DNA of 64,000 nucleotides from Streptomyces longhuiensis. Lineage in GTDB: Bacteria > Actinomycetota > Actinomycetes > Streptomycetales > Streptomycetaceae. A program made the translations under genes and the position numbers. Shown here in pieces: positions 44,641 to 54,494 of this stretch (position 1 is the first letter of the stretch; every line of letters starts with the position of its first letter). The DNA lies in contig NZ_CP085173.1 of the NCBI RefSeq assembly GCF_020616555.1, positions 3,917,501-3,981,500 on the forward strand. The letters run 5' to 3'. The notes under the pieces are model-generated. The model did not search any database, had not been told where the DNA came from, and saw only the letters and a program-made list of their open reading frames with translations.

Positions 44641-44676
44641 GCAAGAAGCCCCTCGCGAGAGCGAGGGGCTTCTTGC
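44641..44676 (+). terminator. tRNA-Lys terminator
   Basis: GCAAGAAGCCCCTCGC (44641-44656), loop GAGA, GCGAGGGGCTTCTTGC (44661-44676): perfect 16-base-pair stem just after the tRNA. It also lies downstream of the leftward metalloprotease gene. Confidence 0.9.
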
Positions 44677-44728
44677 GTATGCCGATACGCCAGTGCACAG
44701 AAAGAGACACCGCCACCGCGACAGGTGT

Positions 44729-46000
44729 TCAACCCGTCTCGACCTTGACCGTCCAAGACCCCGACCGCGTGCGTCCCTCGACCTTCACCCGTACGTTCTC
44801 GCCCGGCACCTTGAAGCTCTCGCCCACGCGTACCGGTGCGTCCGCGAGCGGCGGATAGACCGAGTCGCCGGAGCACGCGTCCGTGTCGGGGTGTGCGTCG
44901 AGCACCTGGACCGGGCCGCTGCCGGAGGCGGTCTCGTTGCGCACGCGGTAGACGAGGACACCCTCGGAGCATGTCGCCGCGTCGTTGCCGTCGGCGTCGC
45001 GGGCCTCCAGGGCGATCGCGCTGTCCTCCCCGGTGCGTACGACGGCGAGCTTCGTCCCGCCGCCCACGCCGAAGGGCGCACCGCTGGTTCCGGGCGGCGC
45101 GCCCGACCGCGCGGGCGCGGACGTCAGGGGTTCGAGGGTGATCCGCCGGCTGCTCGTCACACACACCACCTGCCGCCGGTCCAGCCACCCCAGCTTCCAC
45201 TTGTGCCAGCCGAAGAAGTCGGGCGCGAGCCCGAACTGACTGCCCATGACGTCCCAGTCACCGACATACGTGTCCCAGTCGCCCTTGCCGTCGGTCGGCC
45301 GGTGATAGAGGTCCGGCAGGTCGAAGACGTGGCCCGTCTCGTGGGCCAGGACGTTGCGGTCGGGCGGATGCTGCTCGAAGACGGTGACGATGCGCTTGAT
45401 GTCCGTACCGTCGGCGCGCATCGGCTGGTCGAAGTTGACGACCTTCGTGGCGTCCGAGTCGACGCCCGGGGCGTCGGGGTCGGCGACGAAGTAGACGATG
45501 TCGTACTTCTTGAAGTCGGTGTGCGGATCGGCCGTGGCGAGGGCGTCGCGCAGATAGGCGCCGCGGTGCGCGGCGTCCCAGTCGCGCTCTATGGCGTACG
45601 AGGTCGAGGCGTGCGGCATGCGGAGCCAGCGGCGCTGCGGGTGCGGGACCAGGTGGAACTTTCCGTAGGAGGCCCGCTCGTAGAAGTCGCTGGTGGCGGG
45701 GAAGTAGTCGGCCGTGAGCTCCTCGGGGGTGGTCATCGGCCGGGAGTCGGGGAAGGAGAGGAAGATCATCACCGCGTTGAGGGTCCGGACCGGGCGCGGG
45801 TAGGCACCGTTCCAGGTGTCGAGCCCCTCCGAGTGGTGGGCCGCCGTGCGCTCCAGCGCGCAGGGTCCCGCGTACGGGGCGGCGATCGCGGGGCCTGCGA
45901 CCAGGGACGTGGCGGCCATGGCGGTGAGCGCGGTGAGGGCCGCGCCGACGGAGCGCAGGCGGGGCCTCTCCACTCCACCGGGTGGCAGCGGACGCGGCAA
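44729..46000 (-). CDS. Secreted M6-family (immune-inhibitor-A-like) metalloprotease
   Basis: TTG at 46,000 is chosen because GGAGG lies five bases upstream; an ATG at 46,030 lacks a site. The 423-residue protein has a signal peptide (VGAALTALTAMAATSLVAG, cleavage after AIA near residue 40). RTLNAVMIFLSFPDS, SYGKFHLVPHPQR and the zinc motif HETGH (220-224) follow, with Asp230 in FDLPDLYH as a likely further ligand, and WDVMGSQFG follows. The C-terminal part is a beta-rich domain with two or three Cys pairs. M6 peptidases are secreted endoproteases in Streptomyces. Confidence 0.88.
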   Translation of the reverse strand: MPRPLPPGGVERPRLRSVGAALTALTAMAATSLVAGPAIAAPYAGPCALERTAAHHSEGLDTWNGAYPRPVRTLNAVMIFLSFPDSRPMTTPEELTADYFPATSDFYERASYGKFHLVPHPQRRWLRMPHASTSYAIERDWDAAHRGAYLRDALATADPHTDFKKYDIVYFVADPDAPGVDSDATKVVNFDQPMRADGTDIKRIVTVFEQHPPDRNVLAHETGHVFDLPDLYHRPTDGKGDWDTYVGDWDVMGSQFGLAPDFFGWHKWKLGWLDRRQVVCVTSSRRITLEPLTSAPARSGAPPGTSGAPFGVGGGTKLAVVRTGEDSAIALEARDADGNDAATCSEGVLVYRVRNETASGSGPVQVLDAHPDTDACSGDSVYPPLADAPVRVGESFKVPGENVRVKVEGRTRSGSWTVKVETG

Positions 46001-46367
46001 GTCGACCTCCGGATGGGGAAAGCGGGACACCCAACCCAGAGTGTGGGGATTTATACGACTACGCCCTGTTTATCTGGCCCGGTCGGGTGAGAGGGCGACA
46101 CCCCGGGCGGTCACGGAACGTCACGCGTGATCGCGGGAGGCCAGAAGCAGTGCCAGGGACGAGCAGAAACGATCTGCCGGCTACCCCGGGATGCCGCCGA
46201 ACCGGCGGATCGGGCGGGCAAGGCTGGATCGCGCCTCGGGGCTGCCTCTATGATCGGCACACTTTCCTGCGCGGGCCCGGCTGCGAAGGCCGTTCGCCAC
46301 CCAGACTGTGATGACCCGGGAGCAACCCTCCCGGACCCCCGGAACGACTGCACTGCGGGAGCGAGCG
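46001..46367. other. Divergent promoter region between the metalloprotease and cdgA-like gene
   Basis: No gene is seen. The left part contains an AT-richer stretch (GATTTATACGACTACGCC, and CTGTTTATC) suited to the leftward promoter. At 46120-46131 GTCACGCGTGAT contains the perfect palindrome TCACGCGTGA, resembling the half-site order of BldD boxes. The rest up to the cdgA start is GC-rich without repeats. Confidence 0.5.
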
Positions 46368-48269
46368 GTGAGCGGAATGTCCGAAGGGCCGATGACCGCG
46401 GCCGACGCGGCACCCGACTCCACCCGCCGCGCCGTCACGGAGAGTTCCGCAGCGGTGGCGACGCCCCCGCACGCCCCCGACTCCGTACGCACGGGCCCGG
46501 ACGCCCGGGCCCGCGAGGCGCTCGGCGCCGAACCCCCTCCCCCGCCGGTGTCCCCGCCGACGCCCTACCTCTCGGCCTTCCTCGCCGCACCCCTGGCCCT
46601 GGCCGTCGTGGACCGCCGGGGCCAGGTGGTCACCGCGAACGCCGCGCTCGCCGTGATGCTCGGCGTGGAGGACCCCGGCCGGCTGACCGGGCTCACGGCT
46701 GCGGAGCTGGTGGACCTGGCGTCCGACTCCCGCACCTGGCACACGTACCAGGAGGTGCTGCGCGGGCGGCAGGCGCGGCTGACGTGCACCCGCAGGATCA
46801 AGCACCCCGACGGGCACTCCGTGTGGGTGCAGGTCACCGTCTCGCCGGTGCCGGGGGGCCGTACGGTGCTGCTCTCCCTCACCGACATCAGCGCCCGCCG
46901 TGAACTCCAGGCGCGGCTAAGGCACTTGCAGATGCACGACCCGGTGACCCGGCTGCCGAACCGCACGCTGTTCTTCGAGCGGCTCTCCGCCGCGCTGGAG
47001 GCTGGCGCGTACGGCGGGGCGGGCAGCGGCCGGATCGGGCTGTGCTATCTCGACCTCGACGGGTTCAAGGCGGTCAACGACACGCTCGGGCACGGCATCG
47101 GGGACCGGCTGCTCGCCGCCGTCGCCGAGCGCCTGACGCGCTGCGCCGACCGGATCGGCTACGGGCAGGGGGCCACGACGCCGCTGGTCGCGCGGCTCGG
47201 CGGCGACGAGTTCGCGCTGCTCGTGGAGGACTCGGACGGTACGGAGCAGCTCTCGGGGCTCGCCGAGTCGGTGCTCCGCGCACTCCAGGAACCGTTCGAC
47301 CTGTCGGGGCAGCGGCTCGCCGTGTCGGCCTCGATCGGGGTCGTGGAGCGGCACATGGAGGGCACGACGGCGACGGGCCTGATGCAGGCCGCGGACACCA
47401 CGCTGTACTGGGCGAAGGCCGACGGCAAGGCGCGCTGGACGCTCTTCGACCCGGAGCGCAACGCGCACCGGATGACCCGCCAGGCCCTGTCGTCGGGCCT
47501 GCGTCCCGCGGTGGAGCGCGGCGAGTTCGTCCTCGAGTACCAGCCGCTGGTGAATCTGGGCGACGGGGTGCTGCGCGGCGTCGAGGCGCTCGTGCGCTGG
47601 GATCACCCCCAGTTCGGAATGCTCACGCCGAATCGGTTCATCGGACTGGCCGAGGAGGACGGCTCGATCGTGCAGCTGGGCCGGTGGATCCTGCGCACGG
47701 CGTGCCGGCAGGCGCGCAGCTGGCAGCTGGAGCACCCCGCGGCGCCGCCGGTCTACGTGAGCGTGAACGTGGCGGTGCGTCAGGTGTGGGACTCGGACCT
47801 GGTGGCGGATGTCGCCGAGGTCCTCGCGGAGACGGGACTCGCCCCGGAACTCCTCCAGTTGGAGCTGACGGAGTCGGCGGTGATGGGCTCGGCGGGCCGC
47901 CCTCTCCAGGCCCTGCAGTCGCTCAGCGACATGGGCGTGCACATCGCCATCGACGATTTCGGCACCGGCTACTCGAACCTCGCGTATCTGAGCAGGCTCC
48001 CGGTGTCGGCCCTGAAGCTGGACGGCTCGTTCGTGCGCGGCTTCCAGTACGACGACGGGGGCGAGCACGCGACCCCCGCGGACGCCGTCATCGTCGAGGC
48101 CATGGTGCAGCTCGCGCACCGGCTCGGTCTCACGGTCACCGCGGAGTGCGTGGAGACGGCGGCGCAGGCGGCGCGCCTGCGCCAGATCGGCTGCGACACG
48201 GGGCAGGGCTGGCTGTACTCACGTCCGGTGGCGCCGGATCGTATCTCCGCGCTGCTGACGGCTTCCTGA
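46368..48269 (+). CDS. cdgA: PAS-GGDEF-EAL cyclic-di-GMP enzyme, CdgA-like
   Basis: GTG 46368 has GGGAG six bases upstream; GTG 46308 would add 20 residues. The 633-residue soluble protein has a Pro/Ala-rich N-terminus, a PAS domain (about 65-185; LALAVVDRRGQVVTANAA, RRIKHPDGHSVWVQ) and GGDEF with intact GGDEF at about 278-282 and DLDGFKAVNDTLGH. The EAL domain has EALVRW at about 406, LELTESAVMG, DDFGTGYSNLAYL and KLDGSFVR. Both synthase and phosphodiesterase signatures look intact. Domain order and neighbourhood suggest CdgA of S. coelicolor, a BldD target. The name is an inference. Confidence 0.75.
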   Translation: MSGMSEGPMTAADAAPDSTRRAVTESSAAVATPPHAPDSVRTGPDARAREALGAEPPPPPVSPPTPYLSAFLAAPLALAVVDRRGQVVTANAALAVMLGVEDPGRLTGLTAAELVDLASDSRTWHTYQEVLRGRQARLTCTRRIKHPDGHSVWVQVTVSPVPGGRTVLLSLTDISARRELQARLRHLQMHDPVTRLPNRTLFFERLSAALEAGAYGGAGSGRIGLCYLDLDGFKAVNDTLGHGIGDRLLAAVAERLTRCADRIGYGQGATTPLVARLGGDEFALLVEDSDGTEQLSGLAESVLRALQEPFDLSGQRLAVSASIGVVERHMEGTTATGLMQAADTTLYWAKADGKARWTLFDPERNAHRMTRQALSSGLRPAVERGEFVLEYQPLVNLGDGVLRGVEALVRWDHPQFGMLTPNRFIGLAEEDGSIVQLGRWILRTACRQARSWQLEHPAAPPVYVSVNVAVRQVWDSDLVADVAEVLAETGLAPELLQLELTESAVMGSAGRPLQALQSLSDMGVHIAIDDFGTGYSNLAYLSRLPVSALKLDGSFVRGFQYDDGGEHATPADAVIVEAMVQLAHRLGLTVTAECVETAAQAARLRQIGCDTGQGWLYSRPVAPDRISALLTAS

Positions 48270-48288
48270 CGACTCCCGGCGGCGCCCT

Positions 48289-48420
48289 GACAGCTCCTCG
48301 ACGGCCTCCCGGCAGCGCCCTGACAGCTCCTCGGCGACTTCCCGGCGGTTTCCCGACAGCTCCTCGACGGCCTCCCGGCGGTTTCCCGACAGCTCCTCGA
48401 CGGCCTCCCTGCGGATGTGA
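48289..48420 (+). repeat. 33-bp minisatellite, four copies
   Basis: Units of 33 bases start at 48289, 48322, 48355 and 48388 with consensus GACAGCTCCTCGACGGCCTC followed by CCGGCGGTTTCCC. A partial unit lies directly after the cdgA stop (48,269-48,288). Copies 3 and 4 are identical over the first 22 bases, and copy 2 has four changes. The minus strand would read an 11-residue repeat (REAVEELSGNR), but no start or ribosome site supports a gene. Confidence 0.9.
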
Positions 48421-48430
48421 AAGACCGCGA

Positions 48431-48460
48431 GGTGCCGCCTCCCCCGTGCGAGGCGGCACC
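48431..48460. terminator. Hairpin between cdgA-like gene and the convergent oxidoreductase
   Basis: GGTGCCGCCTC (48431-48441) pairs with GAGGCGGCACC (48450-48460), a perfect 11-base-pair stem with an eight-base loop, between convergent genes. Confidence 0.7.
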
Positions 48461-48474
48461 CCGGGCCGGCCGGG

Positions 48475-49566
<1,092 letters not shown>

Positions 49567-49664
49567 GGAGTCCTCCTGTAAGTACGGTGCTGTCTGCGCC
49601 CGGACTTAACGGAGGATGGCTCCGGTTTATTCCGGACGCCTTGTTCCGCGGGATCTGACAAGGA

Positions 49665-50396
49665 TCACACCTGCACCAGCGGCTCCTTCGTGAAGAGCGC
49701 GCCGAGCGCCGGTGCGTTCACCCGCCGCCCCGCAAGACGCAGCGCCTCCCACACGGTGACCTGGTTGGCCGTCAGGACCGGCTTGCCCAGTTCCTGCTCC
49801 AGGTCACGGACGTAGGCCGCCGTGTGCAGGGCCGTGTCCGGCAGGAGCAGCGCCTGCGCGTCCGCGTGATCGCCCGCCTTCGCCATCGCCCTGACCTCCG
49901 GCCACCCCCAGGTGCCGACCTCGGCCGCCGTGATGATGCCGCTGCCGCGCACCGAGACGACCTCGATGCCCGCCGCCTTCAGGAACGTGCGGAAGTGGTC
50001 CGCCACGTCCTCCGGATACGTCGCCGCGATCGCGACGCTGCGCGCGCCGACCTCGCCCACGGCGTGGGCGAACGCGAACGACGTGCTGGAGGCGGGCAGG
50101 CCCGCGGCCATGGCCAGCTCCCGCACCTGTTCGTGCGCGCCTTCCCAGCCCCGGACGAAGCTGCCGCTGGTGCACGCCCAGACGACCGCCTCGGCGCCGG
50201 ACCGGCGCAGCTCCTCGACACCGGCGGCGAGCCGCTGCGGGGAGCCCATCTCGATCAGGGCGTCGACGCGGTGCGCGTCCTCACCGATGTCGGTGTGGAC
50301 GACGGACAGCCTCACATCGGTGTCGATCAGCATTTCGATACGCGGATAGTCGTCCTCGGCCGAGTGTCCCGGGTAGAGAAATCCGACTGCGGTCAT
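49665..50396 (-). CDS. Asp/Glu-racemase-superfamily protein lacking the second catalytic Cys
   Basis: ATG 50396 overlaps the upstream stop (ATGA). The 243-residue protein has TAVGFLYPGHSAEDDYPRIE and the N-terminal catalytic loop VVWACTSGSFV (Cys75). At the position of the second cysteine of maleate isomerases it has LLLPDTALHT, i.e. Asp187 in place of Cys. TANQVTVWEALRLAG closes the fold. It belongs to the maleate isomerase / arylmalonate decarboxylase / EutA-like group. The replacement suggests decarboxylation or hydrolysis-type chemistry or loss of racemase activity. It is cotranscribed with its paralogue. Confidence 0.8.
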   Translation of the reverse strand: MTAVGFLYPGHSAEDDYPRIEMLIDTDVRLSVVHTDIGEDAHRVDALIEMGSPQRLAAGVEELRRSGAEAVVWACTSGSFVRGWEGAHEQVRELAMAAGLPASSTSFAFAHAVGEVGARSVAIAATYPEDVADHFRTFLKAAGIEVVSVRGSGIITAAEVGTWGWPEVRAMAKAGDHADAQALLLPDTALHTAAYVRDLEQELGKPVLTANQVTVWEALRLAGRRVNAPALGALFTKEPLVQV

Positions 50397-51211
50397 GCCC
50401 ACCCTTCCTGTTCTTCCGGCAGTTCATGGGCCGGTTCCTGCGGCATCTGCGGCAGCTCGGGGACCGGCCAGTGCCGCGCCGATTCGTCGAGCAGAGCCTG
50501 ATACGGCCCCACGGCACGGGTACCCAGCCTGCGCAGCGCTGCCCACACCGTGACCTGATTGGCTGAGATCACCGGGATCCGCAGCTCGGCCTCCAGCTGC
50601 GGGATGACGTCGTACGTCGGCAGGTTCGTGCAGCTGATGAACAGCGCGTCGGCGTCCAGGCGGGCGGCGCCCCTGGCCATGTCGGCCACGTCCCTGTACG
50701 GAACCTTCCAGATGTGCCGGGTCAGACCGAGGAAGGCGCGGCCCGTGACGGTGATGCCGGCCTCGGCCAGGTACTCCTCCAGCGACTCGGTCACCGACCG
50801 CGTGTACGGCGTGACGAGGGCGATACGGCGGGCGCCCAGCTCGGCGAGCGCCTCGAGGAGCGCGCCCGACGTGGTGACGGAAGGGCGTTCACCCGACCGG
50901 AACATGGCCTCGCACATGGCGCGTTCGCCCGCGATGCCGCCGACGAAGCTGCCCGACGTGCAGGCGTACGCGAGGACCTCCGGTTCGGCGGCGCTCAGCG
51001 CGCGCACCGCCTCGCCGAGTGTCTCGTGCTCACTGACCAGACGGGCCAGGTCGAGGCTGACCTCCACGGGAACGTACGGGGTACGGGTGAGGTGCAGTGA
51101 CACCTCGTCCGGAACCCAGCGCCACAGTTCGCGGTCGAGGGCGAAGTCGAAGGGTGCGACGACACCGACACCGCGTTGCGGGTGCGGTCCGCCGAGGAAG
51201 GAGACGTCCAT
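50393..51211 (-). CDS. Asp/Glu-racemase-superfamily enzyme (maleate cis-trans isomerase-like)
   Basis: I start at ATG 51,211 (MDVSFLGGPHPQRGVGVV). The frame upstream crosses the divergent promoter. The 272-residue protein carries both catalytic cysteines, Cys84 in AYACTSGSFVGG and Cys194 in FISCTNLPTYDVIP, at the spacing of maleate cis-trans isomerases. ISANQVTVWAALRRLG follows. The Pro/Glu-rich C-terminus is short. It is the first gene of the leftward pair and paralogous to the next. It probably acts on a C4 or substituted malonate/maleate-type acid in the pathway served by the amidase and dehydrogenase. Confidence 0.82.
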   Translation of the reverse strand: MDVSFLGGPHPQRGVGVVAPFDFALDRELWRWVPDEVSLHLTRTPYVPVEVSLDLARLVSEHETLGEAVRALSAAEPEVLAYACTSGSFVGGIAGERAMCEAMFRSGERPSVTTSGALLEALAELGARRIALVTPYTRSVTESLEEYLAEAGITVTGRAFLGLTRHIWKVPYRDVADMARGAARLDADALFISCTNLPTYDVIPQLEAELRIPVISANQVTVWAALRRLGTRAVGPYQALLDESARHWPVPELPQMPQEPAHELPEEQEGWA

Positions 51212-51382
51212 GACAGGCCCCAAGTCTCTTGAGACGTTCGAGACGATGCAGCGGAGAGCCGGCCGGCGGGCCGGGACGTCGGGACAGGGCTGGGCAGCGG
51301 TAGAAATGCCTCTGTTGACGAAGGTAGGTTCGGGTGCCAGCGTGGTCAATCCGCACTTTTTCCTACCAATGAAGCGGACCAT

Positions 51383-51394
51383 CGTTGCGAAACG
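51383..51394. promoter_or_regulatory. Candidate IclR-family operator in the divergent region
   Basis: CGTTGCGAAACG is an interrupted palindrome (CGTT...AACG) of the type bound by IclR-family regulators. It lies in the 278-base region (51,212-51,489) between the racemase pair and the dehydrogenase gene. That region otherwise holds a TTGACG element near 51,315 and no gene. The cluster's own IclR-type regulator is the probable ligand. Confidence 0.4.
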
Positions 51395-51489
51395 GTTTCT
51401 GCCGATGACCGGCCCGGTGACGGGCCCGACGACCAGCCAGATTCCCGGCCCGATGACCATCAATGGACGGCCCGACGACCGGAGCGAAC

Positions 51490-52437
51490 GTGTCTGAAGT
51501 GACCCTGCTGGTGCTCGACGACGACCCCCCGCCGCGCCTGGGCCGGCTCATGGGACAGGCGCGCGTCGTGCACGCCGACGAGTCCACGCTCGCCGCTCAA
51601 CTCCCCTCGGCCGACGTGCTGCTGGTGTGGGACTTCCTGTCCGACGCGGTGCGCCGCGCCTGGCCCGGCGAGGGCCCGCGCCCGCGCTGGGTGCACACCG
51701 CGAGCGCGGGTGTCGACCGGCTGATGTGCCCGGAACTCGCCGCGTCGGACACGGTCGTGACGAACGCGCGCGGCGTCTTCGACGAGCCGATCGCCGAGTA
51801 CGTCGGCGCGCTCGTCCTCGCCATGGCGAAGGACCTGCCACGCACGCTCGCCCTCCAGGGTGAGCGCGAATGGCGCCACCGCGAGACACAGCGCGTCTCG
51901 GGCACCCGGGCGTGCGTGGTGGGTTCCGGGCCGATCGGCCGGGCGATCGTCGCGACGCTGAAGGCGCTCGGGATCACGACGGCGCTGGTCGGACGCACCG
52001 CGCGGGCCGGCGTGCACGGGCCGGCGGATCTCGGCCGGCTGATGGCCCGCGCGGACTGGGTGGTGTGCGCGGCGCCGCTGACCGACGACACACGCGGCAT
52101 GTTCGACGCCCGGCTCTTCGGGATGATGCAGCCGTCCGCCCGCTTCATCAACGTGGGCCGAGGGCAGCTCGTCGTCGAGGACGATCTCGCGGACGCGCTG
52201 GCCAAGCGGTGGATCACGGGCGCCGCGCTCGATGTGTTCGAGCACGAGCCGCTGCCGCGGGACAGCGCCCTGTGGACCGCGCCCGGCCTGATCGTCTCCC
52301 CGCACATGAGCGGCGACACGGTCGGCTGGCGGGACGAACTCTCGCGCCAGTTCGTGGAGTTCTACGAGAAATGGGCGTCCGGGGAGCCGCTTCCGAACGT
52401 GGTCGACAAGAAACGTGGGTATGTCCCCGGACACTGA
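51490..52437 (+). CDS. D-isomer-specific 2-hydroxyacid dehydrogenase
   Basis: GTG 51490 has GGAG five bases upstream; ATG 51463 lacks a site. The 315-residue enzyme has the NAD(P)-binding GSGPIGR motif at 145-151, followed by ALVGRT (Arg169 where NAD enzymes have Asp, suggesting NADP use). The catalytic set is Arg224 in NVGRG, Glu253 in FEHEPLP and His272 in SPHMSGDT. It would reduce or oxidise a 2-oxo/2-hydroxy acid. It heads the plus-strand arm of the catabolic cluster. Confidence 0.88.
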   Translation: MSEVTLLVLDDDPPPRLGRLMGQARVVHADESTLAAQLPSADVLLVWDFLSDAVRRAWPGEGPRPRWVHTASAGVDRLMCPELAASDTVVTNARGVFDEPIAEYVGALVLAMAKDLPRTLALQGEREWRHRETQRVSGTRACVVGSGPIGRAIVATLKALGITTALVGRTARAGVHGPADLGRLMARADWVVCAAPLTDDTRGMFDARLFGMMQPSARFINVGRGQLVVEDDLADALAKRWITGAALDVFEHEPLPRDSALWTAPGLIVSPHMSGDTVGWRDELSRQFVEFYEKWASGEPLPNVVDKKRGYVPGH

Positions 52438-52494
52438 CCGATCCGAGAGATCACGTCCCGGATCGGCACTCCCGGATCGACCTGAGGAGAGCGG

Positions 52495-53898
52495 ATGACC
52501 GAGCTCACCGAGCTGACCGCGGAAGCGCTCGTCGACGGCTATCGCAAGGGCGGATTCAGCCCCGTCGATGCCACGCGGGCCGTCCTGCGCCGGATCGAGG
52601 AGGTGGATCCCGCGGTCAACGCCTTCGTGCGGCTCGACGCGGAGACCGCCCTCGCGCAGGCGGAGGCGAGCGCGGAGCGCTGGCGCAGAGGTGAGCCGCA
52701 GGGCCTGGTGGACGGGGTCCCGGTGTCGGTGAAGGACATCCTGCTGATGCGTGGCGGGCCGACGCTGCGCGGCTCGCGCACGGTGCGGGCCGAGGGCGCG
52801 TGGGACGAGGACGCGCCGTCCGTGGCGCGGCTGCGCGAGCACGGCGCGGTGTTCGTGGGCCGCACGACGACGCCGGAGTTCGGCTGGAAGGGCGTCACCG
52901 ACTCGCCGCTGTCGGGCGTGACCCGCAATCCGTACGACGTCTCGCGCACCTCGGGCGGATCGAGCGGCGGCAGCGCGGCGGCGGTGGCGCTCGGTGCGGG
53001 CCCGCTGTCGCTGGGCACGGACGGCGGCGGATCGGTGCGGATCCCGGCGGCGTTCTGCGGGATCTTCGGTCTGAAGCCGACGTACGGGCGGGTGCCGCTG
53101 TACCCCGCGTCCGCGTTCGGGACGCTCTCGCACGTGGGGCCGATGACGCGGGACGCGGCGGACGCGGCGCTGATGATGGACGTGATCACGGGCGCGGACT
53201 GGCGTGACTGGTCGCAGCTCGGCCCGGTCGGGGGAGGCTTCCGCGACGGGCTGCGGGACGGGGTGCGGGGCCTGCGCGTCGCGTTCTCGCCGTCGTTCGG
53301 CGGGCAGGTCGCGGTACGGCCTGCGGTCGCGGCGGCGGTCCGCAAGGCGGTGGAAGGGCTCGCGGGGCTCGGGGCGTACGTCGAGGAGGCCGATCCGGAC
53401 GTCACGGACCCGGTCGAGGCGTTCCACACACTGTGGTTCAGCGGGGCGGCGCGCGTGACGCAGAACCTGTCGCCGGCACAGCGCGCGCTGCTCGACCCGG
53501 GCCTGCGCGAGATCTGTGCGCAGGGGTCCGGGGTCAGCGCGCTCACGTATCTCGCTGCGGTCGACGTGCGGGCCGAACTCGGGCGCCGGATGGGCCGGTT
53601 CCACTCGTCGTACGACCTGCTGGTGACGCCGACACTGCCGCTGACGGCGTTCGAGGCGGGCGTCGAGGTGCCCAAGGGGTCGGGGCTGCGGCGCTGGACC
53701 GGGTGGACGCCGTTCACGTACCCGTTCAACCTGACGCAGCAGCCGGCGGCGACCGTCCCGGTGGGGGTGGACGCGGACGGGTTGCCGGTCGGCCTTCAGA
53801 TCGTCGGCGCGCGGCACGCGGACGCGCTGGTCCTGCGTGCCGCGCACACCTTGTACGAGGCGGGGATCGCCGGGATCGCGGCGCCTACGCCCGCCTGA
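52495..53898 (+). CDS. Amidase-signature amidohydrolase
   Basis: ATG with GAGGAGAGCGG upstream. The 467-residue enzyme has the amidase-signature triad: Lys80 in VPVSVKDI, the cis-Ser in SGGSSGGSAAA (Ser156/157) and the nucleophile Ser180 in TDGGGSVRIPA. CGIFGLKPTYGRVP and QQPAATVPVG follow. It is not a GatA partner, as no gatBC genes are nearby. It is likely a catabolic amidase releasing ammonia from an amide or ureide in the pathway. It converges with the DUF3830 gene, overlapping by 14 bases. Confidence 0.9.
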   Translation: MTELTELTAEALVDGYRKGGFSPVDATRAVLRRIEEVDPAVNAFVRLDAETALAQAEASAERWRRGEPQGLVDGVPVSVKDILLMRGGPTLRGSRTVRAEGAWDEDAPSVARLREHGAVFVGRTTTPEFGWKGVTDSPLSGVTRNPYDVSRTSGGSSGGSAAAVALGAGPLSLGTDGGGSVRIPAAFCGIFGLKPTYGRVPLYPASAFGTLSHVGPMTRDAADAALMMDVITGADWRDWSQLGPVGGGFRDGLRDGVRGLRVAFSPSFGGQVAVRPAVAAAVRKAVEGLAGLGAYVEEADPDVTDPVEAFHTLWFSGAARVTQNLSPAQRALLDPGLREICAQGSGVSALTYLAAVDVRAELGRRMGRFHSSYDLLVTPTLPLTAFEAGVEVPKGSGLRRWTGWTPFTYPFNLTQQPAATVPVGVDADGLPVGLQIVGARHADALVLRAAHTLYEAGIAGIAAPTPA

Positions 53899-54394
53899 AC
53901 GAGAGCGTCTCGCCCAGCGCGCCGCCGCGCCACAGGTCCTGGCAGGCCTCGGCCATCCGGTCGAGGCCTTCCACGACCTGGCCCCAGACGATGCCGGGGA
54001 CCCAGCCGACGTCGCCGTTGATCAGCAGGTTGTTGCGCTCGTAGAAGAGGGCGAGGTCGACGACGGCCGCGCCGGGCCTCAGCTCGGCACCGGATTCGTA
54101 GCCGTATGCCTGGGTCCCCAGTTCCGTACCGGAAAAGGAGAAATAGCAGAGGTCCCCCGGAATGGGGGTGATGGTCGGATTCTCCAGGGGTGGCTCCCGG
54201 TCCGCGAATGCCGGGAAAAGGGCGTAGATCTCGTTGCGCGCGTATTTCGCGTGATAGACGTCGGAGCCCAGTGGAAGCGCGTCCCACACCGCCGCGCAGG
54301 TCAGCGGAGCGCGGTCGTCGAGCAGCTTTGCCGTGCACTGAACTCCCCGCTTGGCGAGGGAGACTTCGATGTATCGGTCGGCCATGCCCTCCAT
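53885..54394 (-). CDS. DUF3830 family protein
   Basis: Three ATGs are possible (54,406, 54,394, 54,385); GGGG upstream favours 54,394. The 169-residue protein has YIEVSLAKRGVQCTAKLLDD, LPLGSDVYHAKYARNEIYALFP, PGDLCYFSFSG and YERNNLLINGDVGWVPG. This is the cyclophilin-like beta fold of DUF3830. DUF3830 genes recur beside maleate-isomerase-like and amidase genes in actinobacteria and proteobacteria, but no activity is known. It is the only convergent gene within the cluster. Confidence 0.8.
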   Translation of the reverse strand: MEGMADRYIEVSLAKRGVQCTAKLLDDRAPLTCAAVWDALPLGSDVYHAKYARNEIYALFPAFADREPPLENPTITPIPGDLCYFSFSGTELGTQAYGYESGAELRPGAAVVDLALFYERNNLLINGDVGWVPGIVWGQVVEGLDRMAEACQDLWRGGALGETLSFRRA

Positions 54395-54494
54395 GTTCAG
54401 CCCCATGCTCCCCCCTGGGTCAAGGGTGCCCCGCCCGCATCAGGGGCTTGAATTGATACGCATAGGTCGTGTCGAGTCGGGTAGCCGCGCGGCC

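Noticed and set aside
48289..48420. Short regular repeats considered as a CRISPR array
   Set aside because: The 33-bp units are directly contiguous without unique spacers and no cas genes are near; it is a minisatellite. No CRISPR array was seen anywhere in the window.
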